This document shows positions 1-9,298 of a stretch of DNA of 64,000 bases, in pieces (the stretch's first letter is position 1; every line of letters starts with the position of its first letter). The notes under the pieces were generated by a model. It made no database searches. It was not told the origin of the DNA and saw nothing but the letters and a program-made list of their open reading frames with translations. A program made the translations under genes and the position numbers. The DNA comes from Pichia kudriavzevii (taxonomy: Eukaryota; Ascomycota; Pichiomycetes; Pichiales; Pichiaceae): NCBI RefSeq assembly GCF_003054445.1, contig NC_042506.1, positions 2,487,501 to 2,551,500 of the forward strand. Reading direction: 5' to 3'.

Positions 1-716
1 CCTTTCGAAACCGTCGATGACGAGTACGCCAAGTTGAGACGATCTCCAACAGGAATTTCCTGTCCGTACAACTCGTTGGCGTCCTTTGCAACCGGCAACG
101 ACTCACCAGTTAGTAGTGCCTCATCAGTCTCAAAATTGTGGGTTTCAATCAACCGCAAGTCGGCTGGAATGGTGTCCCCGACTTTCACCAAAATCAAATC
201 TCCAGGGACAACCTCCTGAGATGGAATGGTTTGTTCTGTACCATTTCGGATCACCACTGCCGACGGAGAACTCAAATTCTTCAATGATCCCATCGTCTTC
301 TCTGCTTGGTACTCTTGTTGTGTACCAATAAACACATTGAGTGCAACAATAAATGTAATGACACCGCCGGTGATCCAATCTTTGATTGCAAAGGAGATGA
401 TCAAGGAGATAATCAAAACCAAAATCATTGCATTGAATATTTGCTTCATGATAATATTTAAAATGGAAACTTTTTCACCATCTCCAATTGAATTTGGACC
501 ATATATAGCTAACAACTGTTTTGCTTTCTCATGGGATAGCCCATGTACCTTATGAGTCCCAAAAATTTCAATGCATTTATCTATAGGAATCATATAACTC
601 TGTTGACCAGCAGAGTTCACATCAACCGAAGATGACGCACTTGAGTGCCTGGAAATTACATGTTCGTTATACTCTGTCTTTCTAACATCATGTTTTTCAT
701 GGGTATTTACCGACAT
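1..716 (-). CDS. ENA: ENA-type Na+/K+ efflux P-type ATPase, copy 1 (N-terminal part, cut by window edge)
   Basis: This is the first ~238 residues of a P2D (ENA) ATPase that exports sodium or potassium across the plasma membrane. The start ATG reads at 716-714 on the minus strand, and the reading frame is open to base 1, where the window ends. It contains the N-terminal cytosolic segment, transmembrane helices 1-2 (hydrophobic stretch before and after the DWITGG motif), and the actuator domain with TGES. The N-terminal ~105 residues differ at many positions from the downstream copy (1823-5080), whereas bases 1-399 are identical to 4362-4760. It lies head-to-tail with that copy. The spacer in front of it carries CCCCT stress-element-like sites and a CACGTG. 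The family assignment is firm; the ion preference cannot be read from sequence. Confidence 0.93.
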   Translation of the reverse strand, partial: MSVNTHEKHDVRKTEYNEHVISRHSSASSSVDVNSAGQQSYMIPIDKCIEIFGTHKVHGLSHEKAKQLLAIYGPNSIGDGEKVSILNIIMKQIFNAMILVLIISLIISFAIKDWITGGVITFIVALNVFIGTQQEYQAEKTMGSLKNLSSPSAVVIRNGTEQTIPSQEVVPGDLILVKVGDTIPADLRLIETHNFETDEALLTGESLPVAKDANELYGQEIPVGDRLNLAYSSSTVSK

Positions 717-857
717 TATATTGTAGCTTGTTTGAATCTATCTTACTTAAACAAGAAAATTACAAGAACCAATACAAAGCCTTTCACTATGAATACTTAT
801 GCCAATTTAAAAAAAATTTGAGTCTCTAGATTCGTCAAAAAAAACCGGGAACTGTCT

Positions 858-862
858 CCCCT
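858..862. promoter_or_regulatory. STRE-like CCCCT element upstream of ENA copy 1
   Basis: CCCCT, the core of the Msn2/4 stress response element, lies about 140 bp upstream of the ENA copy 1 ATG. A second CCCCT lies at 942-946. The assignment is based only on the 5-bp core and its position. Confidence 0.35.
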
Positions 863-979
863 TTATATACTTACACCTTTCTCCGATAAGAAAAGATAAG
901 AACATTCTGCTCACAATTACTTCCCCAACCTCACAGTGCATCCCCTTTTAAAGAACAATGGGATGATTCCACCGAGTGT

Positions 980-985
980 CACGTG
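980..985. promoter_or_regulatory. CACGTG E-box upstream of ENA copy 1
   Basis: A palindromic CACGTG (Cbf1/Pho4-type site) lies about 265 bp upstream of the ENA copy 1 start. It could mediate phosphate or sulfur input. Binding is inferred from the motif only. Confidence 0.35.
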
Positions 986-1555
986 TTTGACAAATTGGGA
1001 AAGGGTCCTTAAAGAGACAATAGGAAATTTCAAACCGAAACGAGGCTGAAAGTCACGGCGGGGAAAAGCAAACAATGGCGCCACACTTTTCTCAGCGAGG
1101 CGCAACTTTATTCTTTCTAAAGGATCAACCCAATATGCACATTGTGAAGACAAAATCTACCAACAAGAGTGCCTAAAATAGATACAGACCCCGTAGATAC
1201 CTGCAGAAACAGGATCCTTTGCGTTGTGGTGGAAGCAGGTTTTGTAGTAACTTGGACTAGAGGAAGGTGAAATATAGCTATCTGTCGAAAGGTAAATACA
1301 AGGAAAACTCTTCGATTCCGGAGTTTCTAGAAACTTGTAATGGTTGGGGGTTGGAATACCATTAGTAGCTTTTAGGTTTCCTTGGAGTGCAATAACAAGG
1401 AATACCGTAGCTACTTAAAGGCCTCTCTACATCAGAGACGATATCCGTGCTACGTTGAAGCGATTAAGCCTCATGTTTTACTTTAGACAGTTTTAGTGTT
1501 TAGATTAACATAAGTTCAATGTTTCGCTTTGAATAATTTAAGTATATAGATTTGA

Positions 1556-1751
1556 GTAGATTCAATGTTTATGTTTAGATAAATTCAATGTTCAGGTTTA
1601 GATAAATTCAATGTTCAGGTTTAGATAAATTCAATGTTCAGGTTTAGATAAATTCAATGTTCAGGTTTAGATAAATTCAATGTTCAGGTTTAGATAAATT
1701 CAATGTTCAGGTTTAGATAAATTCAATGTTCAGGTTTAGATAAATTCAATG
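1556..1751. repeat. 23-bp tandem repeat (minisatellite), about 8 copies
   Basis: A 23-bp unit containing TTCAGGTTTAGATAAATTC is repeated head to tail. The hexamer TTCAGG starts at 1591, 1614, 1637, 1660, 1683, 1706 and 1729, an exact 23-bp period with no mismatch between the core copies. Degenerate copies flank the array (around 1556-1590, and possibly further left near 1510). It lies about 70 bp downstream of the stop codon of ENA copy 2. The perfect identity suggests recent expansion by slippage or unequal exchange. Confidence 0.95.
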
Positions 1752-1822
1752 TTTTTCGAAAAACTCAAGGTAAAATAATAAAGAACACATTCTCTTAAAG
1801 TGGTAATTGAAAATCAACTTGT

Positions 1823-4800
1823 TTATTCTCTTAAATCAGTAAATTGTTGGAATGGCGTCAAACCGTCTCTCTCCTCTAAATCTTCTTCTGGGTCCCTGGC
1901 CTTTTCGCTCCTGTAATAGTGTCTCTTGCAAAACTTCCATACTTCACAGGACACCAAGAAAAACAAACTACTGAGAAAAGCAAAAGCCCAACCCGTAGTA
2001 AGCCCCTTCTGTAAAAACACATAACTATTAATAACTGGAATATAGATAGTTGGAATTAGTGTGACAAAACCCAGAATAACAGACCAAAACAACACCTTGT
2101 TTGCCCACAAATCTTTCATCCATTGAGTCCATTTGTTCTCGGCGTTTGGTCTCATCAAGAATAATGAGTTTCTGAGATGAATAACCTCCCATGCAAGAAG
2201 AAGGGCACACCATGTCATTGTGACAAATGATGCGCCTCTAGCCTTGAAAACATGAAGACATACATCCGTATAGTCCGTCTTGTTGCAATTGACACCTAAC
2301 TCGCCATCTCCATATCCATAAACCTCAATAACAAAGGGAATCATACATGCACTGGCCATGGAAAATCCATAAACAAACATGTCAATCAACACTTCCCATG
2401 TGAATACCGCATCCTTGGAATCCTTAGGTGGCCTGTCCATGATATCATCTGCTGCTCGCTCCATACCTAATCCCATAGCTGGGAAGCAGGCTGTAATGAC
2501 GATAACCCAAAGGATCTCAATAGAAGACATTGGAAAAACAGAAAAGTTGTTCCGATCTTTAAAAACCAAACCAATCAACAAAAACAATGCCTGGGCAACA
2601 TTACATGCTAGCAATTGGATCACAAACTTCTGGATGTTGTCACTCATTCTGCGTCCCTCCTCCACCGCATTGAGAATAGACGCAAAGTTGTCATCGGCTA
2701 ACACAATGTCCGATGCATCCTTCGCAACGTCGGACCCATTCTTACCCATAGCAATTCCAATGTCCGACATCTTCAACGATGGAGAGTCATTCACTCCATC
2801 TCCCGTCATAGCCACAATCTGTCCTCTTCTGTGCAACGCCTCCACCAAACGAACCTTTGTTTGAGGTGCGCATCTCGCAATAACCAACGGCAGGCATGGT
2901 AGCTCATCAATCTGCTCCTCTGTCAACGCATCGAACTGTGGGGCCGTCATTACCATCGAATCTAATACCCCCTGTGGCAACATGGAGACGTTCTCTGGCA
3001 ATATACCCACTTCTCTCGCAATGGCACTTGCGGTCGACGGATGGTCACCCGTTGCCATGTGCACCGATATGCCCGCGTGGTGACACAGCTTGACACTTGG
3101 AAGCGACTCTGGTCTTGGTGGATCGTAGATACCAATCAGTCCAAGGAAATGCAGCTTCTGCTCAATGCTCTCTCTCTCGTTTTTCTGCCACTCAGCACCC
3201 AACCCTTGTTCCTTTGGGGTTCGGGTTGCAAATGCTAACACCCTCAATCCCTGGGACGACAACGAGTTCATCTGTTCCTCGACGTAATCGATGCTCTCTA
3301 CCGACATGGATGACACAGCACCCGTAGTTGGGTCGGTCCAAGTCTCGCATAATTTCAGGATTCTTTCAACTGCACCCTTTGTGTAGATTATCTCCACATC
3401 GTTCTCGTTGTTCCTGTAAATGGAAGACATTCTTTTGATGGACGAGTCAAATGGAAATTCAGCTAGATGTGTGTATGCCCTATCCTGTTCAACAATTGTG
3501 TCTCGGCTATAATTTAACCTAGTAACAAACACCTGGATCGATATCTCAGTTGGATCTCCTCTTGCCTTCCATTCAGTCACCTTCTCCTCATCGTCAAAGT
3601 CTTCGTAAACCTTTGCAACATTAGCAAGCGATGCTGATAAAATCCAGTTCCTGAATAGCTCATATTTCTCTGTGTTTCTGAACTTCTCCTTGAACTCCTC
3701 AAAGGTTATCCATTTCACCTCGTGTTCGTCATTCTTGTCGTTGAGCTCAGTAGGACTCGACTCCGAGAACCTCACGCTACCCAATGTCGGATTGAAAGGT
3801 TCGTTGAAGTCTTCCACAGAAAATGTTCCAAGTCCTGGTATGTACACCTTCTTTGCAATCATCCGCCCCTGCGTCAATGTACCTGTCTTGTCCGAACAGA
3901 TGGCATTTACTGATCCCAAGTTCTCCAATGCATCGAACTTACGAACAATGACGTTCCTCTTCAACATCTCCTTTGCTCCCACTGCCATGGTGATGGTCAA
4001 AACAACAACCAACGATGACGGGATCATGGCCAATGCAACACAAATGGCATAAATAGCAACTTCCTTCGTGACATCGAATTTCTGAGACGCCATAACAACA
4101 ATGGCAAAAACCACAGCAATACAAAACAAATAAATTGCTAGCCACGATAGTTTAATCTTTAATGGAGTACCTTCTGCAGTTCCCAAGATATAGCCAATGG
4201 TATTCCAGATTGTTACTCCTGTTGCCTTCGCATAATCTTTAGCGTGTGCATTCTCCTTATCTTGAACTCGTTCTATAATGGAGTTGTCTCCATGTAATGC
4301 CTTGGCAATCTTGCCAATCTCCGTGTTCAACCCCGTCAATACCGCTATACCAACTGCCCTACCTTTCGAAACCGTCGATGACGAGTACGCCAAGTTGAGA
4401 CGATCTCCAACAGGAATTTCCTGTCCGTACAACTCGTTGGCGTCCTTTGCAACCGGCAACGACTCACCAGTTAGTAGTGCCTCATCAGTCTCAAAATTGT
4501 GGGTTTCAATCAACCGCAAGTCGGCTGGAATGGTGTCCCCGACTTTCACCAAAATCAAATCTCCAGGGACAACCTCCTGAGATGGAATGGTTTGTTCTGT
4601 ACCATTTCGGATCACCACTGCCGACGGAGAACTCAAATTCTTCAATGATCCCATCGTCTTCTCTGCTTGGTACTCTTGTTGTGTACCAATAAACACATTG
4701 AGTGCAACAATAAATGTAATGACACCGCCGGTGATCCAATCTTTGATTGCAAAGGAGATGGTCAAGGAGATAATCAAAACCAAAATCATTGCATTAAATA

Positions 4801-5080
4801 CTTGCCTCATGATTATGCTGACAATAGAGATTTTTTCCCCATCACCTAAGGAATTGGGTCCATAAACGGCCGATAACTGTGCTGCCCTTTCATTGGACAA
4901 ACCATGGACCTTATTTGTTCCAAAGAGTTGAATACATTTATCAATTGGAATCAAATAACTCTGCGGCCCGGCAGTGTCCACGTCCAGGGCAGAATACTCC
5001 GAGGGAGGTGTACTGTGGACATCTTGATTAAAATCTGTTTTTTCAACTAGGTTTTTTTCATGGTTAGAATTTGTTAACAT
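1823..5080 (-). CDS. ENA: ENA-type Na+/K+ efflux P-type ATPase, copy 2 (complete)
   Basis: A complete 1085-residue P2D ATPase, about the family's usual length. It shows the actuator motif TGES (residues ~204-207), the fungal ENA signature around MIPSSL before helix 4 (~352), the phosphorylation motif DKTGTLTQ with catalytic Asp at about residue 397, the TGDGVNDSP hinge, and C-terminal transmembrane helices. ENA pumps extrude Na+ (and K+, Li+) at the plasma membrane and give tolerance to salt and high pH. The start ATG at 5080-5078 begins the conserved N-terminal segment. The gene precedes a second ENA copy in the same orientation, and part of its sequence (4362-4760) is identical to that copy, pointing to gene conversion or very recent duplication. 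Confidence 0.96.
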   Translation of the reverse strand: MLTNSNHEKNLVEKTDFNQDVHSTPPSEYSALDVDTAGPQSYLIPIDKCIQLFGTNKVHGLSNERAAQLSAVYGPNSLGDGEKISIVSIIMRQVFNAMILVLIISLTISFAIKDWITGGVITFIVALNVFIGTQQEYQAEKTMGSLKNLSSPSAVVIRNGTEQTIPSQEVVPGDLILVKVGDTIPADLRLIETHNFETDEALLTGESLPVAKDANELYGQEIPVGDRLNLAYSSSTVSKGRAVGIAVLTGLNTEIGKIAKALHGDNSIIERVQDKENAHAKDYAKATGVTIWNTIGYILGTAEGTPLKIKLSWLAIYLFCIAVVFAIVVMASQKFDVTKEVAIYAICVALAMIPSSLVVVLTITMAVGAKEMLKRNVIVRKFDALENLGSVNAICSDKTGTLTQGRMIAKKVYIPGLGTFSVEDFNEPFNPTLGSVRFSESSPTELNDKNDEHEVKWITFEEFKEKFRNTEKYELFRNWILSASLANVAKVYEDFDDEEKVTEWKARGDPTEISIQVFVTRLNYSRDTIVEQDRAYTHLAEFPFDSSIKRMSSIYRNNENDVEIIYTKGAVERILKLCETWTDPTTGAVSSMSVESIDYVEEQMNSLSSQGLRVLAFATRTPKEQGLGAEWQKNERESIEQKLHFLGLIGIYDPPRPESLPSVKLCHHAGISVHMATGDHPSTASAIAREVGILPENVSMLPQGVLDSMVMTAPQFDALTEEQIDELPCLPLVIARCAPQTKVRLVEALHRRGQIVAMTGDGVNDSPSLKMSDIGIAMGKNGSDVAKDASDIVLADDNFASILNAVEEGRRMSDNIQKFVIQLLACNVAQALFLLIGLVFKDRNNFSVFPMSSIEILWVIVITACFPAMGLGMERAADDIMDRPPKDSKDAVFTWEVLIDMFVYGFSMASACMIPFVIEVYGYGDGELGVNCNKTDYTDVCLHVFKARGASFVTMTWCALLLAWEVIHLRNSLFLMRPNAENKWTQWMKDLWANKVLFWSVILGFVTLIPTIYIPVINSYVFLQKGLTTGWAFAFLSSLFFLVSCEVWKFCKRHYYRSEKARDPEEDLEERDGLTPFQQFTDLRE

Positions 5081-6054
5081 ACCCTAAACCAAACGCGTTC
5101 AATATAATACTAGATATCTGTAACAGTGAATATAAGAATTCAGTACTGGTTTCCAATTAAACTAAAACGGACTCCACAAAAAAAGGGACAATAATAAAGT
5201 AGTGTTTTCGATTCGAAAAACAAATAAAATACAAGTTCAAAAGACAAGTGTATTTAGGTTGGGATAAAAAAGCTTCTATCTATGCCACAGAAAATAAATA
5301 GAAATTTTTCACCTGGGGGTGCTTTCCTTTAAAAAAAAAAAGTTTCAGAAAAAGGGCTTAGCGAAGCACGGAAATAGATAACGTGTATGGTAAGAAAAAC
5401 ACGTCCCGATCTGGGCAATTTAGCCGACCGGCCTTGTTAGTAGAAATTATTGAACCTTCTACTTTTCTCTATAGTAGTATATCTGATAGTTAGTTACACT
5501 TTTCTATTTGTGGGCACTCTATAGAAGGAAGACAAGTGTTGGCATATTGTGCTCTAATTACAGTGTAAACTTCCACCATGCCATTGACTATACATATAAA
5601 CATATTCATATAGAGCAAGTGACGTAGTGGAGATCCATGTAAAATGCATAAACAAGTATAAATTTCCGCACGCCTTCCTATTTGAGGCGTCTTTCTTGAT
5701 TCGGCAATATGAGTGATGCCCTTTGAGATGAGATTGTAGAAACTAATATACGTATAAATTCATATATTTAAAATGGTGGTTAAGTACATTAATGTATATG
5801 TGAATTGGTTTCCATATCATTTTATATGTAGACAATTTAATCTACATACACCCCGATGTATACCCAGGCCTTATAGGTGGTAAAACCAAGAGAGAAAAGT
5901 AGCATGTCTACCTAGTGAGTGGCAACAAGTTCGGTGGACACAATCCTTGCCTTGTCTCGTCTTGGCGACATATTTCTCTGTTGTGTATGGTAGATGCCGT
6001 CTCGTCGCTATGCGCTAGTTCCTTTCGATACAACTTTTCAGCACACGCAGACCG

Positions 6055-6060
6055 ACGCGT
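6055..6060. promoter_or_regulatory. ACGCGT MCB element upstream of the SPT21/Ams2-like gene
   Basis: ACGCGT, the MluI cell-cycle box bound by MBF in G1/S, sits inside the palindrome GACGCGTC about 550 bp upstream of the gene's ATG. S-phase expression is known for SPT21/Ams2 family regulators, so the site is plausible, but a single hexamer is weak evidence and the distance is large. Confidence 0.4.
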
Positions 6061-6171
6061 CGCCATTCCCTCGGGTTTCCTTTTTTTTCTATCAGAAAAT
6101 CTATTTCTTTACTTTATTTGAAAATTGAAAAGGGAAAACCAATTTTTAGAAATCTCCAAACTGCGAAATGT

Positions 6172-6240
6172 AAACACGAAAAACACATAAAACACGAAAA
6201 ACACATAAAACACGAGAAACACGAAAAACACGAAAAACGC
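6172..6240. repeat. Short degenerate tandem repeat (AAACACGAA / AAACACATA)
   Basis: About seven consecutive 8-10-bp units alternate between AAACACGAA and AAACACATA-like forms. It generates repetitive Lys/His or Phe/Val frames on the two strands, which explains the apparent small reading frames here. It lies about 370 bp upstream of the SPT21-like ATG. Confidence 0.85.
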
Positions 6241-6612
6241 CAAACTCAAAATCTGGCTGTGAATCTCATCTTGCAGGTTTGGCGTCTCACTATTGGCGTT
6301 TGCAGCTGGTTTCAAAGTCCACCTTACAAAAGGAGAGCAAGTTAGAGAAGAAATACGAAGAAGAAGAGAAAAGGGAGAGAGAAACAAACGTTGGCAAGAT
6401 CTACTACTATCTCCTTGGGCTCCTCTTGCTGTTTGTTTGTCACATTCACACTCTTCTTACTCCACTGCTGCTTCATTTCTAAAAGGACCTTACTTTTATC
6501 CACTTCTTCACCCCCCTCCTTCACCCTCTTTTACCCTTGTATTCTATCTTTTGAGCACGTCTCCTCCCAATCATATATTTCACTTGCATTAATCTCCTTC
6601 ATATTCCCTTGA

Positions 6613-8919
6613 ATGAACGCCACAGGTCAAGCTCTCCCCGTCTCAAGACTGGTCAATCTGAAACTCCTCTACACTTTTGATGACAAAAATACATTCTTAG
6701 CAAGATCGTCTAATCCTTTGTTGGCGAAAATAATATCCTTGCCGTCTCAACCTCCGCATAATGGTGCCCAAGTGGGGGTCATTGGATTGAGAGATTGTCT
6801 CGACCTATTGCAATTGGTATCACCAGAATGGTTTCAAAAAGGTATGGATTATTCTATTTATTTCAAAGATATAGTCGAAGTCGGAGAACCTTACGTAGGC
6901 ACCGGTTTGTGCTCTAGGATTCTCTCGAGTAAGAATTCCGACATTATGATCACGGGAAGATTATCTACGGGGGTCATCAACATATACCAATCAAATACTA
7001 CTTCGGATACTTTGGATATCCGCCTAAGGTTGTCTCCAATATGTTCCATTTCTTCGGTTTTACCTTCTAATAAGAGGAAACTCGATTCCATCTCAGACCA
7101 GGTATCGAGTCAATCTTTTAGTACTTGTAACAATTCAAATACGCATCAGCCCCGACAACTGCCACAACAGCAACCACAGCAACAGCAACAGCAACAGCAA
7201 ACGAGGAAGAAGGTCAAAAGACAAACTGCAAATTCAAAATCCTCCAATAAGTCTAAGCCCGAATTGGCATTTCGTACTCAATCGCTTCCATTTATAACTC
7301 CAGATTCTCTTGCACACAGAATACGTATTGCAGATTCAATGATTTCAACGAGGGTTGATGAAGAGATCGATGCTAATGGGGAACCAATATCTTCCAGATT
7401 CTCCAACTTTAGAAAGATAGATGCAAACAATATGGATAATCAACCAACAAAGGCTAGAAAAAGTACAAGTTTTATTGAATCAGTCGTTAAAATTGGTGAT
7501 AACGCAGTTGTCAAATCCAAGAAATCCAATTTGAAAAACTTACCAACGCATGAATGTATCAATTGCTCAATAACTTCAAATCCGCCATATAAGTTCTATA
7601 AAGAAGGTATCTTCCAGTTGGGAAATGCTGGTTATTTATGTTGTTCCTGCAACAAATACCATATGAAAAATGATGTCAAAGCATTACGTGAAAGAGGCGA
7701 ATTGGGTGTAAAAGGTTTGTTGGATGGACCATACTCCAAGTCAACGTCAAACAACTCCAACATTGGGCGAAAGAAGAGGTCCAGTAACCTCAATTCATCA
7801 TCATCTGCATTGATGGAACATTCGAGTAGTTCTCCTATATTTCTGACATCTTCTCCAATGACCCTACAAAATAGATGTACTAACAGTTATAAATCAAAGA
7901 AACAGAACACCACCTCTCATGTGAATAAAACGAAAACAATCCAAGAAGTTAATACTTTACCGGGTGATTTCATGGATATTTTGAAATATGGAAACGCACT
8001 TCCTAATCAAAATCAGAGTCAAAATCAAAGACAAAGGCAAGGTCAAAGTCAAAGTCAAAGTCAAATTCAAGTTCAAATTTGTGGGTCTAACTTGCCAAGC
8101 GATCAGAATCACATTGAGAAATTGTTTAAGGTCCCTGGGAATATCCAACTTGGTGTTGCCTCATCAAAGGGGCAATCAAAGAACAATACGCCAAATGATG
8201 AGCTTTACAAAGACTTTGATAATATACCAGTCGACGCCACCAAGTTGAATACAACGTTAATTCCACTTGATGATGACGAGAAGGAGAGCTTTCTTTCATC
8301 TAATTTTAATAATGATATTCAAGTGCCACACCCCCAACAACCTAATAATGGGAATATTAATAATACGTTTTTTAACTCACCTAGCATTCAACGTATTATT
8401 GAATCGTTTTCTAACGAACCTAGCTCGCCAACTAAAAGTAATGCAGAGCATTGGGACTACAATTTCTTTGAACAAAATACATCACAGTATGGGGTCATCA
8501 ACAACGATAACACAGAATGCGATGATCCAGAAATCAACAGAATTTTGAGTGCTACTAATATTGAAAAATACGAAATCACCCCAAGGGATCCAGGTACCTC
8601 CAATACACAGCAAAACGGGGATGAAACAAGCTGCAGGTCTCATGGTAGCACACCAGCTTCGGAGAGTACCAACTATGTCGCCAAGAAGACAGACACGGCT
8701 ACAGATTCCTTGACTAATAATAATGAACACTTATTAGGTGGTAACTCCAAGGAAGCTATTCATCCAGAGAATAAGAATATGCCAAGCTCTCCCTTCTTCA
8801 GCTTTCAGGCTGACGATGTTGATCGCACCACTAAGAGTTTTGATTCTAACACTTTGATGAACTGGGATACTAAGTCCTCCCCAATCACTGATCAGCTTAC
8901 CTCCTGTGATCCCAAATAA
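6613..8919 (+). CDS. SPT21: SPT21/Ams2-family regulator with GATA-like zinc finger
   Basis: A 768-residue nuclear regulator. The N-terminal ~110 residues (KLLYTFDD, FLAR, GVIGLRDCLDLL, DYSIYFKDI, VGTGL) match the conserved N-terminal domain shared by fission yeast Ams2 and S. cerevisiae Spt21, which activate core histone genes in S phase. A GATA-like finger follows, with Cys315-x2-Cys318 and Cys343-x2-Cys346. The 24-residue spacing between the pairs is longer than the 17-18 of classical GATA factors. The rest is low complexity: a Gln tract near residues 180-195, an Asn/Gln/Ser-rich middle, and a Q[SRN] repeat near 462-482. The ATG at 6613 lies just before the conserved domain. The family call is good; equivalence to SPT21 rather than another Ams2-like gene is inferred. 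Confidence 0.75.
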   Translation: MNATGQALPVSRLVNLKLLYTFDDKNTFLARSSNPLLAKIISLPSQPPHNGAQVGVIGLRDCLDLLQLVSPEWFQKGMDYSIYFKDIVEVGEPYVGTGLCSRILSSKNSDIMITGRLSTGVINIYQSNTTSDTLDIRLRLSPICSISSVLPSNKRKLDSISDQVSSQSFSTCNNSNTHQPRQLPQQQPQQQQQQQQTRKKVKRQTANSKSSNKSKPELAFRTQSLPFITPDSLAHRIRIADSMISTRVDEEIDANGEPISSRFSNFRKIDANNMDNQPTKARKSTSFIESVVKIGDNAVVKSKKSNLKNLPTHECINCSITSNPPYKFYKEGIFQLGNAGYLCCSCNKYHMKNDVKALRERGELGVKGLLDGPYSKSTSNNSNIGRKKRSSNLNSSSSALMEHSSSSPIFLTSSPMTLQNRCTNSYKSKKQNTTSHVNKTKTIQEVNTLPGDFMDILKYGNALPNQNQSQNQRQRQGQSQSQSQIQVQICGSNLPSDQNHIEKLFKVPGNIQLGVASSKGQSKNNTPNDELYKDFDNIPVDATKLNTTLIPLDDDEKESFLSSNFNNDIQVPHPQQPNNGNINNTFFNSPSIQRIIESFSNEPSSPTKSNAEHWDYNFFEQNTSQYGVINNDNTECDDPEINRILSATNIEKYEITPRDPGTSNTQQNGDETSCRSHGSTPASESTNYVAKKTDTATDSLTNNNEHLLGGNSKEAIHPENKNMPSSPFFSFQADDVDRTTKSFDSNTLMNWDTKSSPITDQLTSCDPK

Positions 8920-9298
8920 TGTAATCCCACTTCACTTCTAACTAATAGCATATCCAGCATTTTTAACTTCACAGATTATGTAATATTAATTTTTTTCATG
9001 ACGTAATAATTATATATATATCGGGTTCATGCGCCACTGGCACAGATATCCGAATGAGGGAAATGCGCATGTGTGCGTGTGTGTTTTTTTCCTATTCTGC
9101 CTGTTTTCCTCCTAAAATCCCTTGACGATAAGGTGCACCTTCGTTCAGGCGAACGATGACGATTGTTTGCTGTTTCAACGTGGGGTTATTTTGTGATAAA
9201 ATTAGGTTTAACTTGTGGTTCTCCTTTAAACACTTTTAGATTAGTGACATTTACACTACTATTGGCGACTCCTAAGCAGTAGATACAGATAGAGAGGC
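8920..9298. other. Spacer: SPT21-like 3' end and PEX7 promoter
   Basis: A 379-bp AT-rich spacer between two rightward genes. It includes a TA-rich TAATTATATATATATCGG stretch near 9005-9025 and a TG-alternating stretch near 9070. No coding or RNA gene was recognised. Confidence 0.5.

Larger units (their letters stand above)
717..1822. other. Spacer between tandem ENA genes; promoter of ENA copy 1
   Basis: No credible protein gene was seen. The left part is the promoter of the minus-strand copy 1: a TATA-like TTTATATA near 863, CCCCT (STRE-like) at 858-862 and 942-946, and CACGTG at 980-985. The right part, close to the 3' end of ENA copy 2, holds the 23-bp tandem repeat listed separately. ENA genes are typically stress- and nutrient-induced, which fits these motifs, but such short motifs also occur by chance. 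Confidence 0.6.
5081..6612. other. Divergent promoter region between ENA copy 2 and the SPT21-like gene
   Basis: A 1.5-kb spacer with no credible gene. It serves ENA copy 2 (leftward) and the SPT21/Ams2-like gene (rightward). Visible elements are a GACGCGTC palindrome containing ACGCGT at 6055-6060, a CACGAA/CACATA-type short repeat at 6172-6240, and a long CT-rich stretch at about 6410-6610 just before the rightward ATG, typical of yeast promoters and leaders. Reading frames here of up to about 100 codons are low-complexity and look non-coding. Confidence 0.6.

Noticed and set aside
917-1153. 78-codon minus-strand frame in the ENA spacer
   Set aside because: No family match; it overlaps promoter motifs and has no conserved domain.
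6109-6387. 92-codon minus-strand frame rich in Phe/Val (FVFFVF)
   Set aside because: It is produced by the AAACACGAA-type short repeat; there is no family resemblance and no gene-like composition.
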